The notes below the pieces were generated by a model that saw only the letters and a program-made list of their open reading frames with translations, did no database searches and had not been told where the DNA came from. From positions 122,418 to 186,417 of the forward strand of contig JAJPKE010000024.1 of assembly GCA_021323855.1 (NCBI GenBank): DNA of 64,000 bases, given 5' to 3'. Positions 25,579 through 34,122 of the stretch are shown piece after piece (the first letter of the stretch is position 1; every line of letters starts with the position of its first letter). A program made the position numbers and the translations under genes. Source of the stretch: Chloroflexota bacterium. Lineage in GTDB: Bacteria; Chloroflexota; Ktedonobacteria; Ktedonobacterales; JADMIN01.

Positions 25579-26541
25579 TTGAGTACACGGGTGACATCTG
25601 GGGCTGGAATGCCCCAATCGAACGGGTATACACCTGTTCCCCCGGGTGGTATGGTCGTTCGTTTCGTTTCGTCAGACGCCACCTGGGCTGCGCAGTCTGC
25701 GCACACTACACCCTCCAATGGATATGCTGGTTACGCTGTCGTACACCCCTGGAGCGCATGGAGCGCCCGAAGCGCATGGCCCGGCCATCCGGCTATCCTT
25801 CCACCGTTGCCGCGCGCTGCGAAATCTGACATGCTGGCAAACGACTCATTCTCCAGCGGGGCCACGCCAAACCGTTCTGCCGATAAGCCTCGTGAGCCGC
25901 ATAACGCACATCCTGCACGAACGGCACAGCAGGCGATTCCACGCCAGACACCGAATCGGCCAGCAGTCAATAGCGCGCGTGAGGCGCATCGCCGCGATGC
26001 GCGCACCGACCGCAGGCTGTCTGCGCGTTCGACGCATACACCAACCAGCATGGCGCGCACGCCGCGTATGTCAATGGCTGCGCGCCAACATGAACATTTG
26101 GAGTGGCCGGCGAGCTTCGACGACTGGATGATGGATATCGTGCGGCGGCGGGCGCTTCGCCTCAACAGCGGCGCGCGGCGGCGCGGCGTGGTTGGTTCGG
26201 TGCGCGCGGTGGACCTGGCGCACATTTTGGAGCGGTCCGCAGACGCACAGGGCTACTGGCGGTGCGCCATCTGTAATGAAGTGGTCACGCTCGACGATCT
26301 CTCGTTCGACCATGTAATTGCGCTGGCGGACGGCGGCGAGCACGCGGCGCACAATCTCGTGCCGGCGCATCGCAAGTGCAACGAGATCAAGGGGTCCGAG
26401 AAGGCGCAGTACCGCGCACAGGCGCTGGACCGCTGGCTGACGGAGTGGGCCACCCCCAAGAACAGCGCACCGCCCCGCAGCAGCGTAGAGCGGTCACGCT
26501 ATACTGCCAGACCGGCTGATGCAGCGCGGCGCTACGCCTGA
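25579..26541 (+). CDS. HNH endonuclease with long disordered N-terminus
   Basis: A 320-residue protein. The last ~140 residues are an HNH nuclease: helix SFDDWMMDIVRRRAL, then YWRCAICNEVVTLDDLSFDH (the CxxC and catalytic His), VIALADGGEHAAHNLV and PAHRKCNEIKGSEKAQ. All metal and zinc residues are present, so it should cut DNA. The first 170 residues are Pro/Ala/Arg/Ser-rich without motifs. The start at 25579 is TTG, supported by AGAGGAAAG nine bases upstream; an ATG at 25609 is the alternative. Stand-alone HNH proteins of this type occur with mobile DNA or as restriction enzymes, but no methylase or IS is adjacent, so the role is open. Confidence 0.8.
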   Translation: MSTRVTSGAGMPQSNGYTPVPPGGMVVRFVSSDATWAAQSAHTTPSNGYAGYAVVHPWSAWSARSAWPGHPAILPPLPRAAKSDMLANDSFSSGATPNRSADKPREPHNAHPARTAQQAIPRQTPNRPAVNSAREAHRRDARTDRRLSARSTHTPTSMARTPRMSMAARQHEHLEWPASFDDWMMDIVRRRALRLNSGARRRGVVGSVRAVDLAHILERSADAQGYWRCAICNEVVTLDDLSFDHVIALADGGEHAAHNLVPAHRKCNEIKGSEKAQYRAQALDRWLTEWATPKNSAPPRSSVERSRYTARPADAARRYA

Positions 26542-26551
26542 CACCGAGATC

Positions 26552-26596
26552 GCGCGGCACTGAAGTGCCGGCGCACGGGCGGTGGGCTGAAGCCGC
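26552..26596. repeat. Intergenic repeat family B, copy 3
   Basis: GCGGCACTGAAGTGCCGGCG followed by GGTGGGCTGAAGCCGC, the same order of modules as copy 2 at 3.9 kb. Confidence 0.75.
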
Positions 26597-26691
26597 AATA
26601 GTCCTGCACCGGTCTATTGCGCATAGCGACATCAGACTGTCCGCACTGCTCTACATGCTCCAGCTTTTCAAAGCTGAGAGTATACATTGAG

Positions 26692-26721
26692 ACGCCCTGC
26701 AAGAGAAGCGCAGGGCGTTTT
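26692..26721 (+). terminator. Rho-independent terminator after the HNH gene
   Basis: ACGCCCTGC pairs with GCAGGGCGT (9 bp, GC-rich) around a nine-base loop, followed directly by TTTT. It ends the rightward HNH transcript 150 bases after its stop. Confidence 0.75.
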
Positions 26722-26821
26722 CCCATGCTGGCGTTGCATATGTGAGATAGAGAGATAGACTGCCATCCAGATGGGGGGCAATCAACCGTATCGGCGGCAT
26801 TATGCTGCTATAGTTGGTAGC

Positions 26822-27676
26822 ATGGATAACCATCACATTTTGGATGATAGAGCAGAGAACAAAGGGCGGCATGAGAGAGTGAGTAACGACAAAGGAACAC
26901 GCGCAGGGCAGCCGGGGGCGATCATCGTTGGCGCATCAACAGGCATGGGCGCAGCGCTGGCGCGGCAACTGGTGGCGAAGGGCTATCAGGTGGCGCTCAT
27001 TGGCCGCCAGACCGAAAAACTCGAAGAACTGGCGAACACACTGAATGCCGCCGCCGCCGCCAAGACTGTGACGCCGGTGGCACAGCTCTATGCGCATGAC
27101 GTGCGTGATGGTGACGCAGTGCCAGGCCTGCTGGAACAGATCAGACGTGATATGGGCAGGAACGGCGGCGAACTGAGCGTGGTCGTGTATGCGGCTGGGG
27201 TCATGCCGCCCAGTGAAGATGGAGAGTGGAGCTTCGCGGACGAGCGCCTGATGATCGAGACGAATGTCATCGGCGCGATGGCATGGCTGAACACCTCAGC
27301 CGCCGTGATGAAGCGCATGGGGCACGGCACGCTCGTGGGCATCTCATCGGTGGCCGGGGACCGGGGACGCAAGGGCAACAGCGCCTATATGGCATCGAAA
27401 GCGGCTCTGAGCACGTATCTGGAATCGCTGCGCTATCGTCTGCATGGCAGCGGCGTGCGGGTCGTCACCGTCAAGCCGGGTTTTGTTGCCACGCCAATGA
27501 CCGCCGGTATGAAATTACCGAAGCCGCTCACCATCAGCGCCGATCAGGCCGCCGGCGCTATCGCCCGCCAGTGTCAGAAAGGCAAATCGGTTGCCTACGT
27601 TCCCGGCTACTGGCGCTTGATTATGCTGGTTATCAAGAGCCTGCCCGCGTCGCTGATGGTGCGTTTGCCAATATAA
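26822..27676 (+). CDS. dprE2: DprE2-like short-chain dehydrogenase
   Basis: A 284-residue SDR. Motifs: GAIIVGASTGMGAALARQL (cofactor loop), VVVYAAGVMPPS, and the active site GISSVAGDRGRKGNSAYMAS followed by KAAL (Ser, Tyr, Lys). The C-terminus, VAYVPGYWRLIMLVIKSLPA then LMVRLPI, matches the end of mycobacterial DprE2 (…RHIPRSIFRKLPI), which reduces decaprenylphosphoryl-2-keto-ribose to the arabinose form. The next gene encodes a DprE1-like oxidase, the enzyme's normal partner. The start is not certain: ATG at 26822 or GTG at 26879, neither with a strong Shine-Dalgarno; the added residues are not conserved. The order (DprE2 then DprE1) is the reverse of mycobacteria. Confidence 0.8.
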   Translation: MDNHHILDDRAENKGRHERVSNDKGTRAGQPGAIIVGASTGMGAALARQLVAKGYQVALIGRQTEKLEELANTLNAAAAAKTVTPVAQLYAHDVRDGDAVPGLLEQIRRDMGRNGGELSVVVYAAGVMPPSEDGEWSFADERLMIETNVIGAMAWLNTSAAVMKRMGHGTLVGISSVAGDRGRKGNSAYMASKAALSTYLESLRYRLHGSGVRVVTVKPGFVATPMTAGMKLPKPLTISADQAAGAIARQCQKGKSVAYVPGYWRLIMLVIKSLPASLMVRLPI

Positions 27677-27742
27677 GGGTGTATAAGCGTGTCGCGTAGG
27701 TCTGCCGCATATCGCCAACCTGGTTGCTCGATGAAGTGAGGG

Positions 27743-29170
27743 ATGCCACCGATGATGACCGTCACCCAATGGCGTGAACAACAGTTGACCGGCTGGGGAC
27801 TGCGTAACGTCTCCCGCTGCCGCGTGGCCACGCCCGAACATATCGAAGAGCTACCTGACATTCTGGAGCAGGCGTGCCTTGCTGGTCATACGATTGCGCC
27901 GCGTGGCGCAGGATGTAGCTATGGCGACGCCTCGCTCAACGACGGCCAGATCGTCCTCGATCTCTCGCATCTGAATCGCATCCGAGAGTGGGACCCGGAT
28001 AGCGGGCAGGTGACGGTTGAGCCGGGCGTGACGATTGACCAGCTCTGGCGGCGCACCATCGGTGACGGCTGGTGGCCGTTCGTCGTACCGGGGACGAGCG
28101 CCGTGACGATTGGTGGCGCTGCCTCCGCCAATGCGCATGGCAAAAATAACTGGCAGATCGGTTGTTTCGGCGATTTCATCGAGTCGTTTGATCTGCTGCT
28201 GCCCTCTGGCCAGACCATCACCTGCTCGCGCTGGGACGAAAGCGACCTGTTTCATGCGGCGATTGGTGGGTTGGGCATGCTCGGCATCTTTACCTCGCTG
28301 ACGTTGCAACTGCGCCGCATCTATTCCGGGCAGCTTGCCGAGGTGCAGCGGGCGTATCACTCGTTGGATGCGCTGCTGGATGGGCTGGAAGAGGCAACCT
28401 ACTGGGCGACGGATATTGTCGGCTGGATAGATACCAGCGCCAGCGGCACGCAGTTGGGGCGCGGCCTGCTGAAAGCTGGACGTGACCTCTTCCCCAACGA
28501 AGACCCGCATCCTGAACGCACACTCTCGGTCGGTGGGCAGTATCGCCGCAGTCTGGCGCGGATGCTGCCGGGCGGACTGGTTCCGCGCCTGGCGAAGCCA
28601 ATGACCACACGGGCAGGCGTCTGGGCGGCAAACCGCATGCAATGGCTGCGCGGCCAGGGGCGGAAAGCCAGCGCACGACACTACCAGACGTATGTCGGCG
28701 CAAATTTCCCGCTCGATGCCATTCCCAACTGGCGCGATACCTATCGCCCCGGCGGCTTGATTCAGCATCAGAGCATGGTGCCAGCGGAGACGGCAGCCAG
28801 CGCCTTCAAGGAATTCCTGGCGCGTTCGCAGAAGGCGGGCATCGCGCCCTCGTTTGCGGTCCTCAAGAAGCATCGTCCTGACAATTTCCTGATGAGCTAT
28901 CTCGTAGACGGCTATTCGCTGGCGCTGGACTATCCGGTGCGACGCGGCGAGGAGCAACGGCTGCTGCGGCTGCTGCACGAACTGAACGATGTGCTGGCAG
29001 ACCACGGGGGGCGCTGCTATTTCGTCAAAGACAGCGTCGTCACAGCGGAGCAGGTCCGGCGTATGTACCCGGCGGAGAAGCTGGCGCAATTCCACGCGCT
29101 GAAGCGGCAATACGATCCAATGGGGCTACTCAGCACCAATCTCTACCGGCGCGCGCTCACAATGGAATAA
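27743..29170 (+). CDS. dprE1: DprE1-like FAD-dependent oxidase
   Basis: A 475-residue FAD-linked oxidase of the VAO/PCMH fold. Motifs: LTGWGLRNVSRCRVATPE, the flavin-binding PRGAGCSYGDASLNDGQIVL, VEPGVTIDQLWRRT, and VPGTSAVTIGGAASANAHGK with GCFGDFIESFDLL; C-terminal QYDPMGLLSTNLYRR. This pattern follows mycobacterial DprE1 (GRSYGD, PGTRxVTVGGAIGCDIHGKNH), which oxidises decaprenylphosphoryl-ribose at C2'. L-gulonolactone-oxidase-like sugar oxidases are the alternative, but the adjacent DprE2-like gene and a DPPR-synthase-like gene 5 kb away favour the epimerase role. The 66-base gap to the upstream gene suggests one operon. Start: the second of two adjacent ATGs (27752/27755) may be used. 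Confidence 0.85.
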   Translation: MPPMMTVTQWREQQLTGWGLRNVSRCRVATPEHIEELPDILEQACLAGHTIAPRGAGCSYGDASLNDGQIVLDLSHLNRIREWDPDSGQVTVEPGVTIDQLWRRTIGDGWWPFVVPGTSAVTIGGAASANAHGKNNWQIGCFGDFIESFDLLLPSGQTITCSRWDESDLFHAAIGGLGMLGIFTSLTLQLRRIYSGQLAEVQRAYHSLDALLDGLEEATYWATDIVGWIDTSASGTQLGRGLLKAGRDLFPNEDPHPERTLSVGGQYRRSLARMLPGGLVPRLAKPMTTRAGVWAANRMQWLRGQGRKASARHYQTYVGANFPLDAIPNWRDTYRPGGLIQHQSMVPAETAASAFKEFLARSQKAGIAPSFAVLKKHRPDNFLMSYLVDGYSLALDYPVRRGEEQRLLRLLHELNDVLADHGGRCYFVKDSVVTAEQVRRMYPAEKLAQFHALKRQYDPMGLLSTNLYRRALTME

Positions 29171-29666
29171 CACAACACCAGGCGCGCGGTGGGATAAAGG
29201 ACTATTCGCTCTTCTGGATATTTGCCCACAATTGATTTCCTTGCGCTACTCTGCTATACTGTCACTGGCAGGGTGTCACATCTTATCTCACTTTTCGTCG
29301 GATTATTGTAGTTTGTTGTTGTTTGTTGCGTCCAATTCACATCTCAACGCGAGTCATCTCATACTCTATTCTCGCTATCCAGCCGCTTTCTGAACGCTTG
29401 AAACGCGCGAAAAGGCGGCAACAATTATCCCTGAGATGACCTGGAATAGCTGACGCGACAACATTGATCTCTGCATGAACTGTTCAACTCGCAGCAGCGC
29501 AGCATCTTGCAAAACCAGTCATTGTTTGCTCGTGAGTTTCGTTCCATAACGCAAAGATTAGCAAATTGCGACCGCACGTAGAGTTGCCTTGATGCGCTGG
29601 CCCTCCGCCACGAAATCCCTTCTTGAGCAGTGCTTGAATAGTAGACACAATGAGGGTGGGCACACA
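29171..29666. other. Long leader region upstream of the triple-TIR gene
   Basis: About 500 bases with clearly lower G+C than the genes around it. It holds a good promoter at 29232-29260 but no gene I can support; short frames on either strand have no recognisable content. If the promoter drives the TIR gene, the leader is about 400 bases long. Confidence 0.5.
29232..29260 (+). promoter_or_regulatory. Sigma-70-type promoter upstream of the triple-TIR gene
   Basis: TTGATT (29232-29237), 17-base spacer, TATACT (29255-29260), both close to consensus with optimal spacing. Confidence 0.6.
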
Positions 29667-32600
29667 ATGAAGCGCATCTATGTCTCCTACCGGCGTGAAG
29701 ACACCAGTGAATCGTATGGCCGCATTGTCGAGCGATTGAGGAGTTACTTCGGTTCCGAAGCCACATTGCGTACTGACACCGCTTACACGGCAGATGGAGC
29801 AGTGATCCCACCGAATGAGTACCGAACGTATGTCGCAGATGCCATGAAACGTTGCGCTGTCTTACTCCTGCTCGTTGGTCCGCATTGGGTGGAGTCAGGT
29901 AAACCTGATGGCTGGCGCCTCAGCGACTTCAATGACCCGGTACGCATCGAGATCGAGGCGGCATTGCGCGCGGGTATCCCTATTGTGCCTGCGCTCGTTC
30001 AACAGGGGAGTATGCCCCATGCGGATGAGCTACCTGCCAGCTTGCAACTCCTGCTAGAGCAGGACCAGGAACATAAAGGCAAACGGGGACGAGAGAGCTT
30101 GCTCTCGCTGGTCAGTCGCGCTGGCTTGCAGGTGCGGCGCGACCCGGACTTCGGAGGAGACGCGCAACGACTCTGTGAGGTGATCGAAAACCTCGCCGGA
30201 TTGGAGGCGGCCAGCCTGGAACGCGCATCAGGGGCTATCAACCGCACTTTGCGCTATGTCACGCTCGCTGCCAGCGCGGCGCTGTTCATCCATGCCGGTG
30301 TCCTTGCCTACTTCGCGCTCAACTTTGTAGTCCCGCTTACTCCTGCCTTCGCCATTCCGGTAAAGTGGTTGCCCACCATTATCATCACCAGCCTGGTTGA
30401 TTGGGGCATTTATTTCCTGGCAGGATACGTTACCGGGCGCCGCACAGGTGATGTGGGTCTGGGCATCAGCGCCGCCGTCACATCCTACATCATTGGTCTG
30501 GTCGTGGGCATAGCGGTCTTTGCAGATATCACCTGGTCCAAGTGGGAGTTGTTATCTGTGCCGGTTCCCACACCTGCGATTCTCGTAGGTAGCCCCGACT
30601 GGCTGCTCAGTCCGCTGCTGCTCCTGATGCGGCCTTTCCTCCTCCTCTTCAGCGTATTGGTGTTGGGCATACCCTTCGGTCTGATTGCCAGCTTTGCGCT
30701 GGGGTCACTTGGTGGTATCCTGGGCACGCGCGTCACGGAGTTTGTTTCCGCACGTCAGCGATCACGCGAACGTGAGTCGCTTATCCAAAGTGAAACAGAC
30801 GAGAAAGAGGCAGTACAGCAACGGAGGGCGGTCACCACTATTTTCCGACGCCGTGTGCGTTCGGGTCAGGTCATACGGCGTGGCGCGACCCCTGCCGGCA
30901 AGGTGTTCATCTCCTATCGGCGCGACGATTCGGCAGTGATGTGCGGCTCAATCTACGACCGGTTGGCAGAGATTTTCGGAGTGGATACCGTCTTCAAGGA
31001 TGTAGATATGATTCCGGTTGGCACGAACTTTGAGAAATTTATCTCCTCAACACTGGAGCAATGTGTTGCGCAGGTGGTTGTCATTGGACCACGCTGGGTT
31101 TCCATCGCTCTACCAGACGGTCAGCGGCGTCTGGATGATCCAAGAGATTTCGTGCGCCTGGAGGTCGAGTCCGCGCTACGGCTTGGGATTCATGTGATTC
31201 CTGTGTTGGTCCAGGGAGCGCAGTTGCCCACCGCTGATGAACTGCCAGAGAGTCTGCGCCCGCTCGCAGACCTTACGCCTATCACCGTCCGCTATGCGCC
31301 AGACTTCGACAGTGATATGCGCAATCTTGGGCTGATACTTGCGCCTACCGTGTGGCCCGCGCCCACGCGACAGCCCTTGCTCAAGCGCGTAACTTCGCTA
31401 CAGGCTGGCCCGCGAGCAACCCAGACGGCAGCGCTTATCTGGCTAGGACTCTTCCTCATCTTGGGAATCATTTTTGGTGTGCAAATCGCGCGTGGGCTAG
31501 GCTTGCAGTCTGGGGCGACTACCTCATCACTTGTGACATTTCTTGGGGCAGCGCCAATTGTAATGACACTGTTGTCAGTTATCAGCGGAGCGCAGCTCGG
31601 TTATATAACTGGGCAGGTCCGGCGATCTTTTTGGCTGGCCTGGCGGGCGGTTCTCATGGGAAGCGCGGCACTGGTCATCACTACCCAGATCCACGGCGCA
31701 ACCCTCTACGGAAGCACAGTTCTGGCGGTGCAGGACTCAACGTATCGCGCGTTCACGACGGGAACGCTCGTCGCGGCGGCAGTGGTTGCGCTGGGTCCGG
31801 CGCTCGTCGCGGCGCTCCTGGGCGCGGCAATCGCCTCGTTTTTCCGGCATAGGAGGAAATCATCCGGCCTGTCCAGCCTGTTTACACGTGCGCCCAGGAC
31901 ACTCCAGGTGCTGTATGCCAATGACGATGCCACCGCTGGCGCCCATATCACGCGAGGGCTTACCTCGTTCTTTGGCAGGCGTGTTCTCCCCTCAAAACGA
32001 CAGAGCTTACAGCCTGGTTTGGCAGACCATGTTGGGCAAACGCTGCCCGCCAATTTCGTTCAGCGCACATTACAACGTTCGTCCGCCGTCCTCGTCCTCG
32101 TCGGGCCGGATTGGCAGGCAGGTGGAGACACTGCGACGGAGATGGATAATCCAGAGAATCCATTGCGCCAGCGCATCGAGGCGGCGCTGGCACTGGGACG
32201 GCCAATCATTCCAGTGCTGCTCACTGGCGCGATGATGCCATCACCCAATCAGCTTCCGGCCAGCATGCACGAGTTTGCCATGCTGAACGCCGCCTGGGTG
32301 CGCAACGAACCCGACTATTCCGGAGATATGCGACGCCTCACGCGTGTGATCGAGCGGCTGACGGGCTTGCATAAGGCGGAAAGCGCGACAGATACCTGGA
32401 TTCCGCTGCTACTTGGCGTCGTCCTGTCGGGATTGGCGCTCCTCGGCGTTGACGCATTTATGGCGCGGCTGGTATTGGCCGCCTTTAGCCAGCTTAGCCA
32501 AGCAACGGCAATTCTGGCGGGCGCAGTAGTGGTACTCGTTGATCTGGTAATCTACGGTCTCACCAGTGGATTCGTCACACGCTGGAGCGGCAAACGCCAG

Positions 32601-33995
32601 AATGGCGTGCTGGCGGCGATGCTGGGGGCGTCGCTTGCCATGCTGGCGAGCGTGGAGGGATTCCGGCTTGCCCAGGCGCAATGGAGCGCAGGTGTAGACA
32701 AACTCACTGGTTCACATATTCTTACCACTCAGGCGCTCGGCGCGATTGCTGTCTATATCGTCATACGGATACCGTTCCAGTCGCTTGGCGCCCTTGCAGC
32801 TAGCACGATAGGAGCATTTTACGGCAGAATCGCCTTTCGCGGGCGCGAGCGGCGCCAGCAGGAGCGGCGGCTCTACGCGATGGCGCGCGTTGCTACCCAG
32901 AGCGAACCGCTAGCGGAGATGTCTGCGCGTAGCACACATGTGACCCATTCAGTAGTGACAGAAGTTGCGCCTGAGACAGCAGCGTTGGCGGCAAACACGC
33001 TGGATGGCATAACCGAGAGCGCACACGAAGCCACGCTTGTCTCCTCGCCAGTGATTTCTACTACAGTCAATGACGGAGAAGTAGCCAACAGCAGCGCGCA
33101 GCAAGAAGTAGCGCAACTGGACGGCGCAGAAGGCGAAGAATCTCGTCGTGAGGCATTGCTCGCCGACATGCGAGCGGCCTACCTGCGAACACAAGCGCGA
33201 CGGCGCAAACGGCTTGGCATCGTGCTGGGATTGGTGGCCGCCGTCCTACTGATCGCGCTGCTCAGTACCGGTCTGGTCTATCGCTCGCAGGTCGGTGGCA
33301 TTGCGGCGAACGCGACTGCCATTGCCAATGCTACTGCTACCTATGTCACGTCACCGAGCTTCTCCTTTTCTGCTCCTGAGTTTGGGCCAAACTGCGGACC
33401 GAAAACGGATGGTGCAATCTGGCAACTTAGGAGCACAGACCCAAATCCCAATGTCCTCACCATGACCTGTGATAGTGACTTCACCTCTCTCGTCAATTTA
33501 GCTCCATATCCGGAAATGATGACACTGACGCTGGCTTATCCGTATGCGTCCACCTACCAGCTACAACTCGACATCAATAGCTTCCTGGATGTTGGCCAGT
33601 GCGCTGGGCTTGTATCGAGTGGGCGGAATGGAACACCAGGCAGCGCCATAGAATATGTGCTATGCGACGATGGTAGCTGGTCCGTCAGTACTGTCAATGG
33701 CGATGGCAGCCAGGTCAGGCGACTAGCAAGTGGCTATGTGAGTTTTCTTCCAGCATTCAACCACCTCACCGTCAACGTATACATGTATGAAGAACAGTTC
33801 ACAATCAACGACCAAGTCGTTAAAACCATTGTCAGCGACCAGCAGAATAACACTACTGACTACATAGGCGCGTGCTTGAACTGGGGTCCTACGGCTAGCG
33901 GAAGTATTGGGGCAGAACTTAGCGACTTCAGCTATCAACCGATTGCTCCAAATCCACCGGCAACTCCGTCTCCGACGCCGAAAAAATCGCGATAG
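29667..33995 (+). CDS. Triple TIR-4TM membrane protein with extracytoplasmic C-terminal domain
   Basis: A 1442-residue protein built of three successive TIR+4TM units. TIR1 at 1-165 (KRIYVSYRREDTS; DPVRIEIEAAL), TIR2 at 410-560 (KVFISYRRDDSA; DFVRLEVESAL), TIR3 at 745-895 (LQVLYANDDATA; PLRQRIEAAL). The NADase glutamate of TIR enzymes corresponds to E95 and E499; in TIR3 it is Arg836. Each TIR is followed by about four hydrophobic helices (near 197-365, 577-728, 910-1060), and the second and third helices of each unit share a G-(Y/F)-(V/I)-T pattern, suggesting internal triplication. A charged linker, one more helix (GIVLGLVAAVLLIALLSTGL, ~1190-1209) and a 230-residue beta-rich, possibly concanavalin-like domain with a TPSPTPKK tail follow. 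TIRs should be cytosolic and the last domain outside. GAGGGTGGG precedes the ATG at 29667. No family name is known to me. Confidence 0.85.
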   Translation: MKRIYVSYRREDTSESYGRIVERLRSYFGSEATLRTDTAYTADGAVIPPNEYRTYVADAMKRCAVLLLLVGPHWVESGKPDGWRLSDFNDPVRIEIEAALRAGIPIVPALVQQGSMPHADELPASLQLLLEQDQEHKGKRGRESLLSLVSRAGLQVRRDPDFGGDAQRLCEVIENLAGLEAASLERASGAINRTLRYVTLAASAALFIHAGVLAYFALNFVVPLTPAFAIPVKWLPTIIITSLVDWGIYFLAGYVTGRRTGDVGLGISAAVTSYIIGLVVGIAVFADITWSKWELLSVPVPTPAILVGSPDWLLSPLLLLMRPFLLLFSVLVLGIPFGLIASFALGSLGGILGTRVTEFVSARQRSRERESLIQSETDEKEAVQQRRAVTTIFRRRVRSGQVIRRGATPAGKVFISYRRDDSAVMCGSIYDRLAEIFGVDTVFKDVDMIPVGTNFEKFISSTLEQCVAQVVVIGPRWVSIALPDGQRRLDDPRDFVRLEVESALRLGIHVIPVLVQGAQLPTADELPESLRPLADLTPITVRYAPDFDSDMRNLGLILAPTVWPAPTRQPLLKRVTSLQAGPRATQTAALIWLGLFLILGIIFGVQIARGLGLQSGATTSSLVTFLGAAPIVMTLLSVISGAQLGYITGQVRRSFWLAWRAVLMGSAALVITTQIHGATLYGSTVLAVQDSTYRAFTTGTLVAAAVVALGPALVAALLGAAIASFFRHRRKSSGLSSLFTRAPRTLQVLYANDDATAGAHITRGLTSFFGRRVLPSKRQSLQPGLADHVGQTLPANFVQRTLQRSSAVLVLVGPDWQAGGDTATEMDNPENPLRQRIEAALALGRPIIPVLLTGAMMPSPNQLPASMHEFAMLNAAWVRNEPDYSGDMRRLTRVIERLTGLHKAESATDTWIPLLLGVVLSGLALLGVDAFMARLVLAAFSQLSQATAILAGAVVVLVDLVIYGLTSGFVTRWSGKRQNGVLAAMLGASLAMLASVEGFRLAQAQWSAGVDKLTGSHILTTQALGAIAVYIVIRIPFQSLGALAASTIGAFYGRIAFRGRERRQQERRLYAMARVATQSEPLAEMSARSTHVTHSVVTEVAPETAALAANTLDGITESAHEATLVSSPVISTTVNDGEVANSSAQQEVAQLDGAEGEESRREALLADMRAAYLRTQARRRKRLGIVLGLVAAVLLIALLSTGLVYRSQVGGIAANATAIANATATYVTSPSFSFSAPEFGPNCGPKTDGAIWQLRSTDPNPNVLTMTCDSDFTSLVNLAPYPEMMTLTLAYPYASTYQLQLDINSFLDVGQCAGLVSSGRNGTPGSAIEYVLCDDGSWSVSTVNGDGSQVRRLASGYVSFLPAFNHLTVNVYMYEEQFTINDQVVKTIVSDQQNNTTDYIGACLNWGPTASGSIGAELSDFSYQPIAPNPPATPSPTPKKSR

Positions 33996-34021
33996 GAATT
34001 GCCAAACGACAGCAGAAAATG

Positions 34022-34061
34022 TCCCCGAAGCCACCCCTCATCTTTCGGGTGGCTTCGGGGA
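34022..34061. terminator. Perfect 15-bp hairpin between convergent genes
   Basis: TCCCCGAAGCCACCC pairs with GGGTGGCTTCGGGGA around a ten-base loop. On the - strand it is followed by ATTTT, so it can end the leftward UbiA transcript; for the rightward TIR transcript it lacks a T-tract. It lies 26 bases after the TIR stop. Confidence 0.72.
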
Positions 34062-34122
34062 TACACTCAGTTTGCGTGATCGTTGGACAATAGCCTCATG
34101 ATGGCCTACGCCAGCCAGCAAA

